From: Piliocolobus tephrosceles
Lineage: Eukaryota > Chordata > Mammalia > Primates > Cercopithecidae
Direction of reading: 5' to 3'
NCBI RefSeq assembly: GCF_002776525.5
Contig: NC_045436.1
Coordinates: 12,360,983 to 12,424,982 of the forward strand
DNA length: 64,000 nt
Under the pieces are notes generated by a model that was not told where the DNA came from, did no database searches, and saw nothing but the letters and a program-made list of their open reading frames with translations. How positions within the stretch are numbered: position 1 is the first letter of the stretch; every line of letters begins with the position of its first letter. Shown piece after piece: positions 17,690 through 33,274 of the stretch. A program made the translations under genes and the position numbers.

Positions 17690-18238
17690 TTGAGTTCCTC
17701 TGCGTCATTAGTTTAGCGCGTATCCCAGTGTACATTGGCGTACTTATCTGCCCATGGGCTCCTTAAGGAGAGAGAGTGATTTGTTTGTTCTTATATTCTC
17801 AGAACACAGAACTAGCCCATCCCAGGGTGGGAACTGATTCTTCTTTTTACACATTTATCTCCCTGTTTTCCTTCACATACCCTATGATCTAGCCAAACAC
17901 GAATATTTCTGTTGCTGACACCTCCTTGTGCTGCTGCTCTCAGAGATCTTTGTATATGCTGTGCCGACTGCCTAGGATGCCCTTCTACGTATGCAAATCC
18001 TCATCAAGGTGACATGTCAACTCTTTCCTATCTCTTTCCTGAAGCTCTTCTAGCTCCTGAATCAGATGTGAAATTTCCCTCTCTGCAACCTTTAGCACTT
18101 TGCTTAAAGTGCTTATTTCACTTATCATTTCTACCTTATTTATGGATCTACAAGATCTCTTTAAAAATAACTGTCCCTGAATCTTTCACATAGTAGGTGC
18201 TCAACAGAGATTAATTGAATTAAACATTTATTTAAATC
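17690..18238 (+). mobile_element. L2 fragment
   Basis: CTAGGATGCCCTTCTACG, AAGGTGACATGTCAACTCTT, CCTGAAGCTCTTCTAGCTCC and CATAGTAGGTGCTCAACAGA follow the L2 3' consensus. A 93-codon plus-strand frame is incidental. Confidence 0.7.
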
Positions 18239-18639
18239 AGTTGGCTTTGTTTTCTAAAAAATGAAGAGGTTCAGAGTCATGGGCGTTGTAAGATATAATT
18301 ATATTTACTCATTTCTATATATCCCTAAATACAGTGTAAATGTAAGGCAGCATTATTTTTGTATGTTCTTTCCCTTGTACTAAATGCATGTCCTTTGATT
18401 TTATTAATTTTGGCTTGTCTATCTGTAAGCAAAGTTCTAGAAAATACCCAAAAAAAGGGACTTTCATTTAAATTACTGGAAAGATTTAACAGCTTTTAGA
18501 TACTGAGGAATTTCTTTTTTATAATAAACCAGTAACACTCTTTTCAATGACATTTCACTGCCTTCATGTTTGAATAGTGGTAACAAGGTTAAAAATGTTC
18601 AATAGACTGACGTTACATTAAACCTCCATCTACAAAGTT

Positions 18640-18730
18640 TAACAACTATTTACCAAATTTCTACTGTGTGCAAGGTACAATACTTGGTAAGATTCTATGA
18701 AGAATAAGGAAGAGTCATATATAATTTCTT
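18640..18730 (+). mobile_element. L2 fragment (short)
   Basis: ACTATTTACCAAATTTCTAC and TGTGTGCAAGGTACAATACT resemble the L2 phrase 'tatttactaagtgcctactatgtgccaggcac'. Confidence 0.5.
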
Positions 18731-19300
18731 AAGGAAGTGAACATTAAGAAACGCAGAGAGGACAAATACAACACAAGGCAGACCATAGTATACTCCAGAA
18801 AAGATGTCAGTGCTGTAAAGACATCCACAAAAAGAAGAAGTTTCGTCTTTTGGGAAATCCATTAGAACACTTGCTTTTTCATTTCCTCGCCCAATTTGCT
18901 AATACTGATAACCTATAATATGCAATGATAAGTACCTGTAGAAAAGTACATGAAAACAATGGATTTTTTTAAATAAAATAATGGAACTAAAATGTATAAT
19001 TAGAATTTAAAATGAACTTATGGGAATTTTAACATCATAAATTTAACATAAATGTTAGAAAAGAAAAATGACCATAATCTCATCATACCACAATTATTTT
19101 CATTTGTGTATTTTTTCCCTTTATTTTTCCTACTTAGGTGATTCTTAGATATTTGTACGTGTTAAAGACATGCAATTCTGGGTACAGCTACTTTTCCTTA
19201 ATAAATGAAAAGGAGAATAGCTTATTCAGGGTGTGGGCATTAGTGTGTCACAAAGTTCATTCAAACCATGGCTTGTGTGACAGACACACTTCCTACTTAA
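18731..19300. other. AT-rich intergenic, nothing recognised
   Basis: No gene, RNA or clear repeat. Confidence 0.5.
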
Positions 19301-19475
19301 CCTACAGCAGGCCAGGTCTCCTTAACTGAAAAATTAGAAATAGCAACACCACCACAACAACAGCAACAAAGTCTATCACACAGAGTGGTCAAGAGAATTA
19401 AGTGAAGTAATCTGTGGCAAATATTCAGCACAGTGGTTGCTGCAAAGTAAGGTTCAATAAACAGTGACTCTCGAA
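19301..19475 (+). mobile_element. MIR fragment (3' part)
   Basis: AGAGAATTAAGTGAAGTAAT, TATTCAGCACAGTGGTTGCT and AGTAAGGTTCAATAAACAGT match the MIR tail ('taaatgagataatgc...cacagtgcctggc...agtaagcgctcaataaatg'). Confidence 0.55.
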
Positions 19476-19519
19476 ATCACCGTCTTCCTCATATTCTATC
19501 TGACTCTCACTTTTTTCTC

Positions 19520-20940
19520 CCATCGTTGAAATATTTTATATTCTTGTGATACTGGTTTGAAATACCAGGAAATGGGCAGATAAACTCCAAAGAGATGAAT
19601 ACCAGCAGACCACACAGCATCTCCCAAGTTAAGCACAAGGACCAACAGATGTAGGCTCTGAAATCTGACAACCCTGTCCAGGTTCTGCTGCTGTGGGAGT
19701 CAATGCAGTTGATATGGGACAATAGCAACTGCTTCTCTCCACCGAGTGGTACAAGGAAACACAGGCACAGAGACATCTGCTCTCCCCAACTCCAGAAACA
19801 GCAGGCAACCTAGGGGATCAGCTGTGTCCACAGACAGCACCAGTGGGGACTGATAAGGAGCCGCAGCAACACCAGACGAAAGGAGACCAGAACTGCATTG
19901 CAAGGGCTCTGTAAATGACACTGTCATTGAAACCAAAGCCTACAATGCAGGCCAGAACCTACACACTAAACCTAAACAGGCTGATGGCATGCTAAACTAG
20001 AAGATTAAAATAGGATCTAAGCTCTCCTACCATAACTGAAACATCCAGGATATGATGGAAAAAAAAATCACCTGTCATGCCAAAAGCCAGGAAAACAGCA
20101 ATCTGAATGAGACTAGATACTCAACTGAGGACAACGCTGAGATTCGTCAGATTTGGGGATTATCTCACAAGAATTTTAAAGCAGATATCAAAAAAATACT
20201 TCAAGAATCAATTATACATGCTCCTGAAACCAAAGGGGAAAAAACTAGAACATCTTAGCAAAAAACTCCCTGAAGTTATATTTTTAAAAAACCAAGTGGA
20301 AGTAATAGAAATGGAAAATACAGTAATTGAAATAAAACCTCACTGAATGATCTCAATAGTAGAGATGACAGAGAAAAGATTCAGTGACCTTGAAGACAAA
20401 TCAGTAAAATTTACTCAGTTGGAACAAAAGAGAGAGAAAAATAGACTGGAAAAAATGAAGAGAGCCTCAGGGATCTGGGCTGTGTTCCTTGGGGATCTCA
20501 ATAACAATCTCATAATCTAACGTTTGTATCACTGGAGTCTCAGAAGAATAGGGAGAGTATGGGATTGAAAAAGTATTGGGGGCTGGGCGTGGTGGCTCAT
20601 GCCTGTGAGCCCAGCACTTTGGGAGGCCAAGGAGGGCGATCACCTGAGGTCAGGAGTTCAAGACCAGCCTGGCCAACATGGTGACACCTCGTCTCTACTA
20701 AAAGTACAAAAATTAGCCGGGTGTGGTGGTGGATGTTTGTAATCACAGCTACTTAGGAGGCTGAGGCAGGAGAATTGGTTGAATGCGGGAGGCGGAGGTT
20801 GCAGTGAGATGAGATCGCGCCACTGTACTACAGCCTGAGTGACAAGAGCGAGACGCCATCTCAAAAAAAAAAAAAAAAAAAAAAAAGTATTGGAAGAGAT
20901 AATGGTTGAAAACTCCCAAAATTTGGTAATAGATATTTAA
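19520..20940 (+). mobile_element. Old L1 (L1M) 5' UTR and ORF1 region
   Basis: The right half runs through the L1 5'-region/ORF1 order: TTATCTCACAAGAATTTTAA (item 'ttatctgacaaagattttaa'), GAAATGGAAAATACAGTAAT, AAAGATTCAGTGACCTTGAA, AATGAAGAGAGCCTCAGGGA and ATCACTGGAGTCTCAGAAGA. It continues after the Alu at 20581 with AATGGTTGAAAACTCCCAAA. Frame-shifted and stop-interrupted; no usable protein. The left boundary is uncertain. Confidence 0.75.
20581..20886 (+). mobile_element. AluS-like element
   Basis: GGCTGGGCGTGGTGGCTCAT through a 26-A tail. Target repeat GAAAAAGTATTGG versus AAAAAAGTATTGG on the two sides. Inserted into L1 ORF1 sequence. Confidence 0.96.
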
Positions 20941-21009
20941 AATACATAATTAACTTTGTACAATTAGAGTCAATATGGTAACACTTCACATAAAATGTAG
21001 AAAACTCAT

Positions 21010-21436
21010 ATAATAGGTCCTTCAATCTCTCCATCCTTTATGATATAGTTGTCACATATATCTACCTGTATTGTAAATTTCACAAGCTCATTTCTTGCTT
21101 TAAAAGTCCCGTATGTTTTAAAGAAACTAAGAGGAAAAAATATGTTATATTCCTTTAGGTATTTGCAATTTCATATTTTCTGTATTGCCTCTTGAATAAA
21201 TATTTGGATTTCTACCTGGTATTATTTCCCTTTAGAATTCACTTCAATGAACATAGTTATAAGAGCTGCTTTAAAATCTTTGCTTACTGTCCAACATCTG
21301 GGTCATCTTAGAGTGGGTCTTGGCTGATCGTCTTTCCTCTAAAACTGGGTCGCATTGTTCTGGTTGTTCATGTTTGTAGTTTTGGACTGTATCCTGAATA
21401 GTATAGGTATTATGTGGTCAAGACTCTGGATTTGGC
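21010..21436 (-). mobile_element. Old L1 fragment
   Basis: TTACTGTCCAACATCTGGGT, ACTGGGTCGCATTGTTCTGG and GACTGTATCCTGAATAGTAT match a common antisense L1M stretch ('attccaacatctgggtcatc...ggtcacattttcctg...actggacattgtg'). Confidence 0.6.
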
Positions 21437-21439
21437 ATG

Positions 21440-22254
21440 CAGTAAGTTCTCACTTCACATCATTGATAGGTTCATGGAAACAACGACTTGAAGCAAAATA
21501 ATGTAAAACAGAACTAATTTTCCCAAAGGCTAATTGATATAAACCAGAGTTAAGTTGCTACAGCATATTTCTGGTCAGAGAAACATTATCAAACTTCTAA
21601 ATAGACTTCTAATGTTAAACACCAAAATAAATGTGAGCTGTAAATATATTGAAGAAAGATTACTATAAACAAGATATTTACTCAAATTTTGGTGAATGAA
21701 TTCATTCACCCTCCATACTGCAGTCAAAGTAATTTTTTTTTCTTTTTCTTAGTTACCCGAATTTTGGAGTGACTGATGGTGGTAGTAGCGGTGATGAGTT
21801 AACTCACAGAATAAATGTTTGCAAATGTTTTGTACTGTGTTGCTGTGCATTTGTATGATTATTGTAAACTTGGCAGATTTTTATTTTCCTGTAATTCATA
21901 TTCATTCATTTTCCAACCCACTTATTCCAGTTCCGGGTTGCAGGTGGTGGGAACCTATCCTAGCAGCTCAGGGCACCAGGTGGGAACTCTCCCTGGCCAG
22001 GATGCCCTCCCATGACAGGGCAACTCACACCAACACACACTCACACTGGAACCATGAACACACACGTGCCAGTTCACCTAAAGCACACATCCTTGGGATG
22101 TGGGAGGAACCCAGTGTCCAGAGGAAAACTCATGCAGACATGCGGAGAGCATGCCAACTCCACACAGATAGTGGCCGTGGCTCAAAGTGATATTTTTCTC
22201 ATAGTTACAACAAAATGATGTCGAATGAAGGGTTGGTTATTCAAGGACCTGCTG
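21440..22254 (+). mobile_element. DNA transposon remnant with degenerate terminal inverted repeats
   Basis: 815 bp. The left end reads CAGTAAGTTCTCACTTCACA and the complement of the right end CAGCAGGTCCTTGAATAACC, giving a shared CAGYARGTYCT start. Inside is a GC-richer block (CCACTTATTCCAGTTCCGGG ... GGATGTGGGAGGAACCCAGT) also known from other vertebrate repeats. My best guess is a Kanga-like Tc2 element, low confidence. The open frames at 21815-22218 are not genes. Confidence 0.5.
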
Positions 22255-22283
22255 TCGGCTTCTAAAGAGTGTTGATGTATTGA

Positions 22284-22656
<373 letters not shown>

Positions 22657-23245
22657 GCTCAGCTTTTATCTTTAGCTTGCTGTGTTCAGTTTGTCCCATG
22701 CATATATGGTTCAGTGGTTAATGACATCAGCAGAGTTTCACAGAATGTGGGGCTCCCCTCTCCATGTCCTTTCTGAGATTTCCCCCTTACTTCCCTGTGG
22801 CTGTGGCTGCCAAAATTGCCTGCCGATTCTGCAGATGAGAAATACTTCAGGTTTTATACTGAAGTTTTGGCTGGCCTACTTGATTCTGTTTTTGTTCTGC
22901 CCTCAGGACAAAAGCTGTCAAAAACGGGAAATCACCTCCAGTCAATTCTTTCTTCTAAATTTCACAGCCTTCAAGAATCTGCCTGCTTTAGTTCACTCTC
23001 CAGCAGTGCTTTTGATTTTGTCCAGAATCTAGAGTTGTCTGTGGGAAGGCTGGGTTCAGCTGGAGCTCACCAGGACACAAGGAGGCAGAAACCCCCACTG
23101 AGATTTTTTATGAGAAATTTCGTTATAATAGAAGTCTGAAAGAACGCTGTCATTTAAACACTCATTTTTCCAAACAAGAACTTGTTTTTGCTCGTTTGAA
23201 CTAGAATGCATCTGGTTCTTTGGGCCTCAGATTAAAGTTTCTTCA
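22657..23245. other. Intergenic, no gene recognised
   Basis: Two overlapping plus-strand frames (22682-23032, 22816-23139) show no family I recognise and no upstream exon structure. No confident repeat. Confidence 0.45.
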
Positions 23246-23533
23246 GGCCAGGCGTGGTGGCTCACACCTGTAATCCCAGCAGTTTGGAAGGCCAAGGTGG
23301 GAGGATCTCTTGAGCCCAGAAGAAACCAGCCTGGGTGGTAGGACAAACCCCATCTCTACAAAAAATACAAAAATTAGCCTGGCATGCTGGCACACACCTG
23401 TATTCCCAGCTACTTGGGAGGCTGAGGCTAGGGGGTCGCTTGAGTCCGACAGGTTGAGGCTGCAGTGAGCCGAGATCATGCTACTGCACTCCAGCCTGGG
23501 GGACAGAGTGAGACCCTGTCTCAAAAAAAAAAG
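23246..23533 (+). mobile_element. AluJ-like element
   Basis: GGCCAGGCGTGGTGGCTCAC with many old substitutions, through TGAGACCCTGTCTCA10. Flank AAAGTTTCTTCA versus AAAGGTTTCCTCA. Confidence 0.95.
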
Positions 23534-24549
23534 GTTTCCTCATATAGATCCTGAACATTTCTTATTAGGATAGGGATCTAAGTTTATTGTATAACCTATT
23601 GTTTCATTTACCTACATTTCTGTGTAATTAATATACACATTTTTGAAGACCAGACTTTATGGAAGTCCTTTTTGCAGTAGACCTTTTTTCCTGTTTATTG
23701 TGCAATTAGCTTGCAGTTTCCTTCTTAATGTACTCCCTACGTACTTCACATCAGGGCAGCTAAGACTGTCAACTGTCCAGTCCAGCTCCTGATCTGAAGA
23801 GTCATTGTCCTGTTGAGCAATTTGGGTGAAGGTCATTCATCCTAGGTTGGTCCTGTCTTTTCAGTGTAGAGTCAAAACAAAACACTTATAAAACTATAAA
23901 ATATGTTTTGTTCTTGCCAATAATTTCATATGCTATTAACTTCTATAGCTCTGAATGAAAAAATTAGTGATAGAATGGGAAAGTGGTTCAAGCCACCTTC
24001 ATGCTGTCCTTTAAAAAAAAAAAATAGATTCAACCAGCTCTGAAAGGACTTTTTTGGACAAGCATGCAGAAACACCTTATGAGTGACTTTTTATTGAGGG
24101 GGAACAATCATTGTGATCTGTGCTAAAATGTAAATAAAAGCAGGGGGGAGAGGGCATTAGAAAAATACAAATCAACCTCTCTTTTAAACACCTAAACCCA
24201 AGTTCTTCTTTTCTTAGATGTTACTTTTATAGTCTGCGTCCCCATCACTTTACATGAGAACACAAATGTGAAGTCATACAAGGTTTGGCATAGCCCTAGC
24301 ATCTAACAGCAACTTAATGTTGGTTGCACAGAATTTTAAAAATAGACTTGTTCATAAAGAAGATCTTATTTCTTAAATTTTATTTAATAAAACAAGAAAT
24401 CTCTTTAATCATATATTATAAATAGTGGTTGTACATGAGAAATATATTTACTACAGACAGAATATCTTATTTTATTGTGTTGCATAATCCTTTCCTAAAA
24501 AAAAAAAAAAAACCAAAAACTCTGCTTCTCCACAGTTACAAGAGACTAA
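23534..24549. other. Downstream flank of NEIL3, no gene recognised
   Basis: Largely unique AT-rich sequence between the last intergenic Alu and the NEIL3 cleavage site. No exon or repeat identified. Confidence 0.5.
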
Positions 24550-24784
24550 GAGCGTACTAAAAACACTTTATTGTCATCACTAAACGTTCATCAAGGCAAA
24601 AAGAAAACACATAGCCAATGACGGAAAGATGGCACCAAAGATGGAAAGGAAAAAAAAAGAACAGTTCTCAAATATTGCAGTAACTTTTCAACGTATCATA
24701 GGTATTCTACAACTTTTCTATGAAACAGAGGACCAAACATTACACACAGTTTGAAGAGATTAAATGCCAGAGAATCTACAGATA
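24550..24784 (-). other. NEIL3: NEIL3 3' untranslated region (inferred extent)
   Basis: About 235 nt between the TAA stop and the first good polyadenylation signal. The left boundary is inferred from that signal, about 15-20 nt past it. The stretch is T-rich on the gene strand with no repeat that I recognise. An alternative signal further on (see the next entry) could extend the 3' UTR by about 100 nt. Confidence 0.6.
24567..24572 (-). promoter_or_regulatory. Polyadenylation signal AATAAA for NEIL3
   Basis: Reads AATAAAGTGTTTTTAG on the minus strand, 213 nt after the stop. Downstream on the gene strand are TCTTGTAACTGTGG and then GTTTTTGG with a long T run, a GU/U-rich element of the kind needed for cleavage. 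A second AATAAA on the same strand at about 24472-24477 is possible, but it lies beyond the T run. Confidence 0.65.
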
Positions 24785-24967
24785 TTAGAATCCAGGAATA
24801 ATTTTCATTCCTGGCCCATTTTCTGCCCACTGGAAAAAATTGCATTGTTTTTCCTTCCCAAGAGGACACACAAAAAAATTCTTTCCATTGTTAGGTCCAA
24901 TCTTCAATACTGTTTTCATGATGGAACGTTTGCCATGGTTGCAGAATGGGAAGGACAAATCTGCCCA
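24785..24967 (-). CDS. NEIL3: NEIL3 exon 10, coding part (residues 546-605, second GRF zinc finger)
   Basis: 183 nt including the TAA stop at 24785-24787, phase 0. The acceptor is TTTTTTTCCTGCAG|TGG. It starts WADLSFPFCNHGKRS and encodes the second GRF finger with Cys554, His556, Cys579 and Cys587, core NGKNFFVCPLGKEKQCNFFQ, followed by a short tail ending IIPGF. As I recall, human ends in Cys rather than Phe, a single-base change in the last codon (TGC to TTC). The Lys-Glu-Lys before the last zinc cysteine, and Met in the GPGMK tail, are further small differences. The overlapping plus-strand open frames here are shadows. Confidence 0.97.
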   Translation of the reverse strand, partial: WADLSFPFCNHGKRSIMKTVLKIGPNNGKNFFVCPLGKEKQCNFFQWAENGPGMKIIPGF

Positions 24968-25318
24968 CTGCAGGAAAAAAAGGTACATTTTACAAGTTTA
25001 TATAAAAGTTATCATGATGTACAGGCTAACCCTAGGCACATGCGATTAGTGCTGTATAGTCTTCACTGCTGTTATCATTAATTTGACATTGTAAAATAGA
25101 CAAGTCATTAGTCGTTGCCTTTAAAAAAGTTTATATCCTAAAAGAAGCATGTCTCTTACACATTTGTTTGAATCACGCAGAAAATGGACGTAATTCTGAG
25201 CTTCCCTTTGTCTAAAGGTATATTTACAGAAGTTTCTTCACTTTATTAAGAATAATTGAAAACTACCAAAATCTTGCTGTAATCACCAATATCCCTGCCA
25301 TAGGTCTGTTTTAGTTCA

Positions 25319-25522
<204 letters not shown>

Positions 25523-26599
25523 TTAATATTAAACTTCCTTAGGAAAAGAATCAAATAAAGACTTATCCAGACTAAATTAGACAGATTATATTATATTATT
25601 CTTACTAATTTTGACCTCAAGAGAGATATGAAAAAGGCTACTATATTTTTAGCAATACCATGAATATTGCTAATAATCTTTTCCCATTACATCTATGAAA
25701 GCTTCTTGAGGAGGAAATCTGTGAATTTTGTAGGGTCGAGTCACACTGTGTTCAGAGACTGAGGTCTAAGATATTATCCAATTTTCCCTGGGAAATTCCT
25801 TAAGGAAGTGTCACACTGAAGACAGACATTTGAGTTTTCAAAAAGTCCAACCAGAAAATCTTTGCTCCAGCACTGAAACATATCAATATTTTCTTTTTTT
25901 CAGTTCTATTTCAGATGAAGAGTAACTAGAAAAAAATATGTATTTCTGACCATTAGATTCACACTCGGCCTGATGAGATGCTCACACTGAGGAATACTGG
26001 AAGTGAGACTGACTAAATGGACCTGAGGTTCTTATCTCCTATCTTAGGTTCATCTTTAGGGACACATCCACAGACTGGGAAGGCATGAGGAATCACCTAT
26101 AGCTAAATTGCTATTCTGCCATCACTTTTTTGGGTCAAGTGTAGTTAAGTGGGATTTGATAAGGTTACTGTAAATCCCAGGCATGTAAGTTGTTTTTCTT
26201 ATAAACCTTTATCCAATGCATAAAGCAAAGGTTTTGATGTAGCACTGAAGTTAGGAAGAACAAATTCTCACCCTGGATTATTAGCCACATATGTACTACT
26301 AGTATTTACTAGTCACTCAGTGTCTTTCTAACTTTACAAGCTAAGGGCAACACTTCTAGACTTGTGACTATAAATATGATACACTCTAACAATATAATAG
26401 CTATTATTTTATTAAATTTCTTTTGGCTGAACATCTGAATTTTAAGTTACTCAACATTCAAGCTTTAGACCGAATGCCAATATGGTTATTTCAAATTAAA
26501 AGGTAAAAGGTAAAACTAGGAAAGTATTGCTATTTGTTATACATTAATAACCAAAGCATTTAATTACATTTTAGTAAGCTAGATAAATCTTACACATAC

Positions 26600-26774
26600 T
26601 TCAAAAAATCCACATTGTGCTTCTCTAGGTAGAGGGCAGGCATAAAACTGCCTGCCCTTGTTTTCCCCATCCTTCCTCACAACTCGGAGAATGCAGAGGC
26701 GGTTGTGTTTGCTGCAGCGAGGGCCGTCAGGATTGAAGGTACGAGGGCCATCTGTCACATTAATTTGAAGTTCA
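26600..26774 (-). CDS. NEIL3: NEIL3 exon 9 (residues ~487-545, first GRF zinc finger)
   Basis: 175 nt, starting with the last base of Ser487 and ending in phase 0 after Glu545. After ELQINVTDGPRTFNPDGPR it encodes the first GRF zinc finger: Cys507, His510, Cys533 and Cys541, with the G-R-x-F core at GRQFYACPLPREAQCGFFE. GRF fingers bind single-stranded DNA; in NEIL3 the pair is reported to target fork DNA and restrain the glycosylase. The acceptor is CTGTCATTACAG|T and the donor GAA|GTATGT. The final Trp of the motif is supplied by the first codon of exon 10. An open frame runs 71 bp upstream of the acceptor, but the N-terminal residues it adds are intronic. Confidence 0.97.
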
Positions 26775-29130
<2,356 letters not shown>

Positions 29131-29389
29131 TAATGTAACCAAGATACTGATGCCACCTGTGATCACGCTGGCTCTAAATATTCACAGCTAATCTTAATTT
29201 TATGATAGAACACATTATCCAGGATAATTAAATGTTCTGATTAACTGAGGACATCTTAGTTCCTCTCTTTGTTTTAATCATTTAAAAACTTTCTAAAATG
29301 TAGCAGATTTCTTACTTAAATGTAGCATACAGAATCATTCATTTTAGTGATCATGACCATCAGTTTGAATATTAACGCTGGGTTATAAA

Positions 29390-29412
29390 CGATCTATTAA
29401 TATAATAGATCG
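29390..29412. repeat. Short palindrome beside a DNA transposon
   Basis: CGATCTATT and AATAGATCG form a 9-bp perfect stem with a 5-base AT loop, touching the start of the following element. Confidence 0.75.
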
Positions 29413-29590
29413 GGGCTGGCAAACCTTTTCAGATAACATATTTTAGGCTTGCTGGTCTTATGGTCTAAGTTTGTCATCACGAAAAGCAGTCATAGAAAAT
29501 ATCTAAACAAATGGAAATACAGCTTTACACAAACAGGTGGTGGGATGGATTTGGCCCTGCTGGCTATAGTCTGCTCATGTACATGTCATT
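29412..29590 (+). mobile_element. hAT-type DNA transposon fragment
   Basis: GGGGCTGGCAAACCTTTTCA, ATATTTTAGGCTTGCTGGTC, AAGCAGTCATAGAAAATATC and GGTGGTGGGATGGATTTGGC match a common nonautonomous element that begins 'ggggtcggcaaactttttctgtaaagg'. I do not recall the family name securely. A second, weaker fragment follows at about 29665-29750 (GTCAGGCTGCATTCAAAGCC). Confidence 0.6.
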
Positions 29591-29754
29591 AGAATCAAGA
29601 ACAATGCCACACAGTAACCCTAATGATAGCTGATGAACGTAAAAAAAAAAATCACACAAAAAACTCATGTTTTAGGAAAGTTTACAAATTTGTGTCAGGC
29701 TGCATTCAAAGCCAACTGGCCCACAAGCCTTTGGTCGGACAAGCTAGGTTTAAC

Positions 29755-31411
29755 TCATTTTATAGATAGGGTGATTCATCATAATAAAAATAGTGTCTGA
29801 AGTTGTTGGATTAATCGGTCTCACTGAATGTGGGTTTTGTCATACAGGATTATTGCAAGGATTGAAACAAAAGTGAAATGACTCATTCTGGATGTCCCAG
29901 GTGGTTCTGAAATCCTTAGACTGAAAACTCCAAGAAGCAAACCCAGAGACAAGGACATGGTGTCATACCTGCACTGGTGATTAAAGACAAATCTTCAACA
30001 CCCCTGATGGCAGCAAACGTGAGAAAATATTAATGATTTTGTTATTGTCATTTCACCCTTCTATGTGAGCCTTTGCATCAACTCAGGAAAAATTTCAACC
30101 TAAAACACAAGCATTTTTTGAAAATGCATCACTGTGTTTTGCTCTGTGTTTACAATAATTGGATCGACAACTTAAACTGTTTCTAGTAATTATTCTTAAC
30201 TGTTTAAAAATGGGTTCAACCATCTAATTTATAAGCCAATAACTGGATGGAATACACATCTATCTCAAGACCAATCAGAAAACATGCCTCATCAACGCTG
30301 CATGGATCGTGTGGTAATGAGAACTGTAATTAAGAGAACAAAAGTCAAAGTAATTATCATATAATATTAAAGAAAATATAAACTGGCTATAAATTATGGA
30401 TGGACCACCTGCTTTAATAGTATTATGTTGTGAGCTTCTGCTAGGCATCTTGTCCACAAGATGAACACTATAGCTGCCAGACAAGGAGAAAAATGAAATA
30501 AATGACAGTAATTTGCAATTTATTCCTTGTAAAGTAGCTGGGTGCAGAAGGGCTGCTGGGTGAATTTATTTCATCACTTGACATTTATTCTGCTAGTTGA
30601 TCTTGATTGATTGTGGAGTCTCAGTCCTGGTGTTCTTATATTCAATACACACACGGGCTGCAGCATTTCTAAGGAATGCGGTGCACTGTGATTGATCATA
30701 TGATCCTATTACTAATGGCTTATGAAGAAATCATTTAAATTTAAGGTTACATTAATGTTTTTTTAAATCCCTAATTCATTAGTGAAATTGTCTGAGATTT
30801 TCTACAAAGCACTAAGGGAACAAAAATAGGCCAAGATATTTCATCTAGGTACAACGAATGCCACAATATTTTAAGACAATCACTTCTACTTTCCACTTAA
30901 GCCACGGAACAGAAAAGACTGTTTGGAAATGATTTTCTCTTCCAGGACAGCCTCCCAACTCAAACATTCTCAATTAACTCCTTCATGAACTTCCACCATG
31001 AGGCATTAATTACGGTTAAAGTGAACAGGTGGTGGATTTATCCAGTCAGTTAAAAGTTCAGCTCCCATAGCTTCATTCAAATGTGAGCAAATGAACAAAA
31101 GCCCTAAATGATTATGAACAAAACATTTAAAAAGCCAGTCAAGGATAAATCATCAGGATTAACTGATGGTAAAACTAGAGTTGGAATAGGAAACTGGGGG
31201 TAAATACATCTATTGAGCAAAGACTGTCTCCGAATTTGTTATGAAATAAGCTTAAGGATTCCTACAGGTTGCTCTGGGAGTTTACACTAAATGGACCCTC
31301 GTCCCACTGCCAAGAGGAGGCATCTATCCATCAGTAAAGGCATAGTTAATAAGAGGAAAAGCCAGTGGATCTCACAATTCCACCTGACATTACTCTAGGT
31401 CCCAACCAAAG
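29755..31411. other. NEIL3 intron 8, repeat-poor stretch
   Basis: About 1.65 kb with no exon and no repeat that I can name. Confidence 0.5.
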
Positions 31412-31413
31412 TA

Positions 31414-31728
31414 CACCCCCCACATCCGCAGGTTCCCAATCCACAAATTCAACCAATCTCGGATCGAAAATATTTGGAAACAAGAAATAACAAAAAGAAA
31501 CAATAAAAAATTATACAAAGAAAATACAGTATAACAAGTATTTACACAGCCTTTACATTGAATTCAGTATTATAAGAAGTAATGCAGAGATGATTTAAAT
31601 ATATGAAAAGGTGTGCATATGTTATATGCAAGGACTATGCCATTTCATACCAGGGACTTGAGCATCTGCAGATTTTGGTATCCTGGGGGTTCTGGAACAA
31701 ATTCCCTGAGGATACCGAGGGACGACTG
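31414..31728 (-). mobile_element. MER2-like Tigger DNA transposon
   Basis: 315 bp with TA target duplications at 31412-31413 and 31729-31730. The right end, read on the minus strand, is CAGTCGTCCCTCGGTATCCT and the left end is CACCCCCCACATCCGCAGGT, inverted-repeat ends of the MER2 type. Internal ATTCAACCAATCTCGGATCG and AAAATATTTGG match the family. NEIL3 intron 8. Confidence 0.85.
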
Positions 31729-32204
31729 TAACTGTTTCTCTGCCTGTCTCCCACTGGCAAGAAAAGACATACAGGGGAGGACGACCCTCCATTTATGTGT
31801 TATAAATTCTCCACTTATTCAAAAATGCTGGACATATGTCAGCTGCTTTCTGAAGCAGCTCAGAAAAGAAAACGGTGGAGAAATGTGTCCTCTGTTGGAG
31901 ATGTAACATCGGGTTGCCATAGTTAGGAATTCCAGATAAAGGGACTGGGAGGGCCAGATAAAGGGGGAAGGAGAGTCAATAGAAAATTGTTTCAGCAGCT
32001 GCCAATAATCATTAAGGAAAAGAGAGGATGACATTATGTATTCACATTTCTGTATCACAGGCGACAAAAATGAGGGTGTTCTCCTGGACACGTAGCTGGA
32101 AGTCCTATAAAATGTATCTGCTCTGGTAGTATTTATTAGTTACAATTACAACTTTTCAATTTCAGATACAAAGTAGCAAGCAGGCTTTTCAGGACTTTCA
32201 GTTA

Positions 32205-32466
<262 letters not shown>

Positions 32467-32940
32467 ACACCATCTCACATGACTGTTTGAGATCCATCCA
32501 CGTTCTTTAACAGAAAGGTCACTAGAGGTATCTCAGGTACCTCCTTTTAGAACACAGTATACTAACTAAACTTTTATAAAAAATAGTTCCCCTTTTGGAA
32601 GAGTATCTTTCACTGGAAGGAAATATTAAAAAATGCTAACTGGTTATTGATAAGCAGTACGATTATGGGTGACAAATATTTTTCTTTATACTGTACAATA
32701 TTTTCCAAATATTCTGTATTGATCATGTGTATGGTTATTATCAGAAAAAAAAACCCAACTTTGTATACATGTAGGAAATTATGTTTTTTATTTCCTTCCC
32801 TTCTCTAACATTATAATCTAGAGAAGGGAAAGGAGGCAGACTACTATAATAGTCTTTTAGGGTTTGATTCATGTTACCAAAAGTAATTCAACTTCCTTAG
32901 CAAGGGACAATTTCTGTCCTCTTAAATCTTAATGCAACCA

Positions 32941-33241
<301 letters not shown>

Positions 33242-33274
33242 TTATCTTAAAGACCAAGATTAAAAGCATCATAC

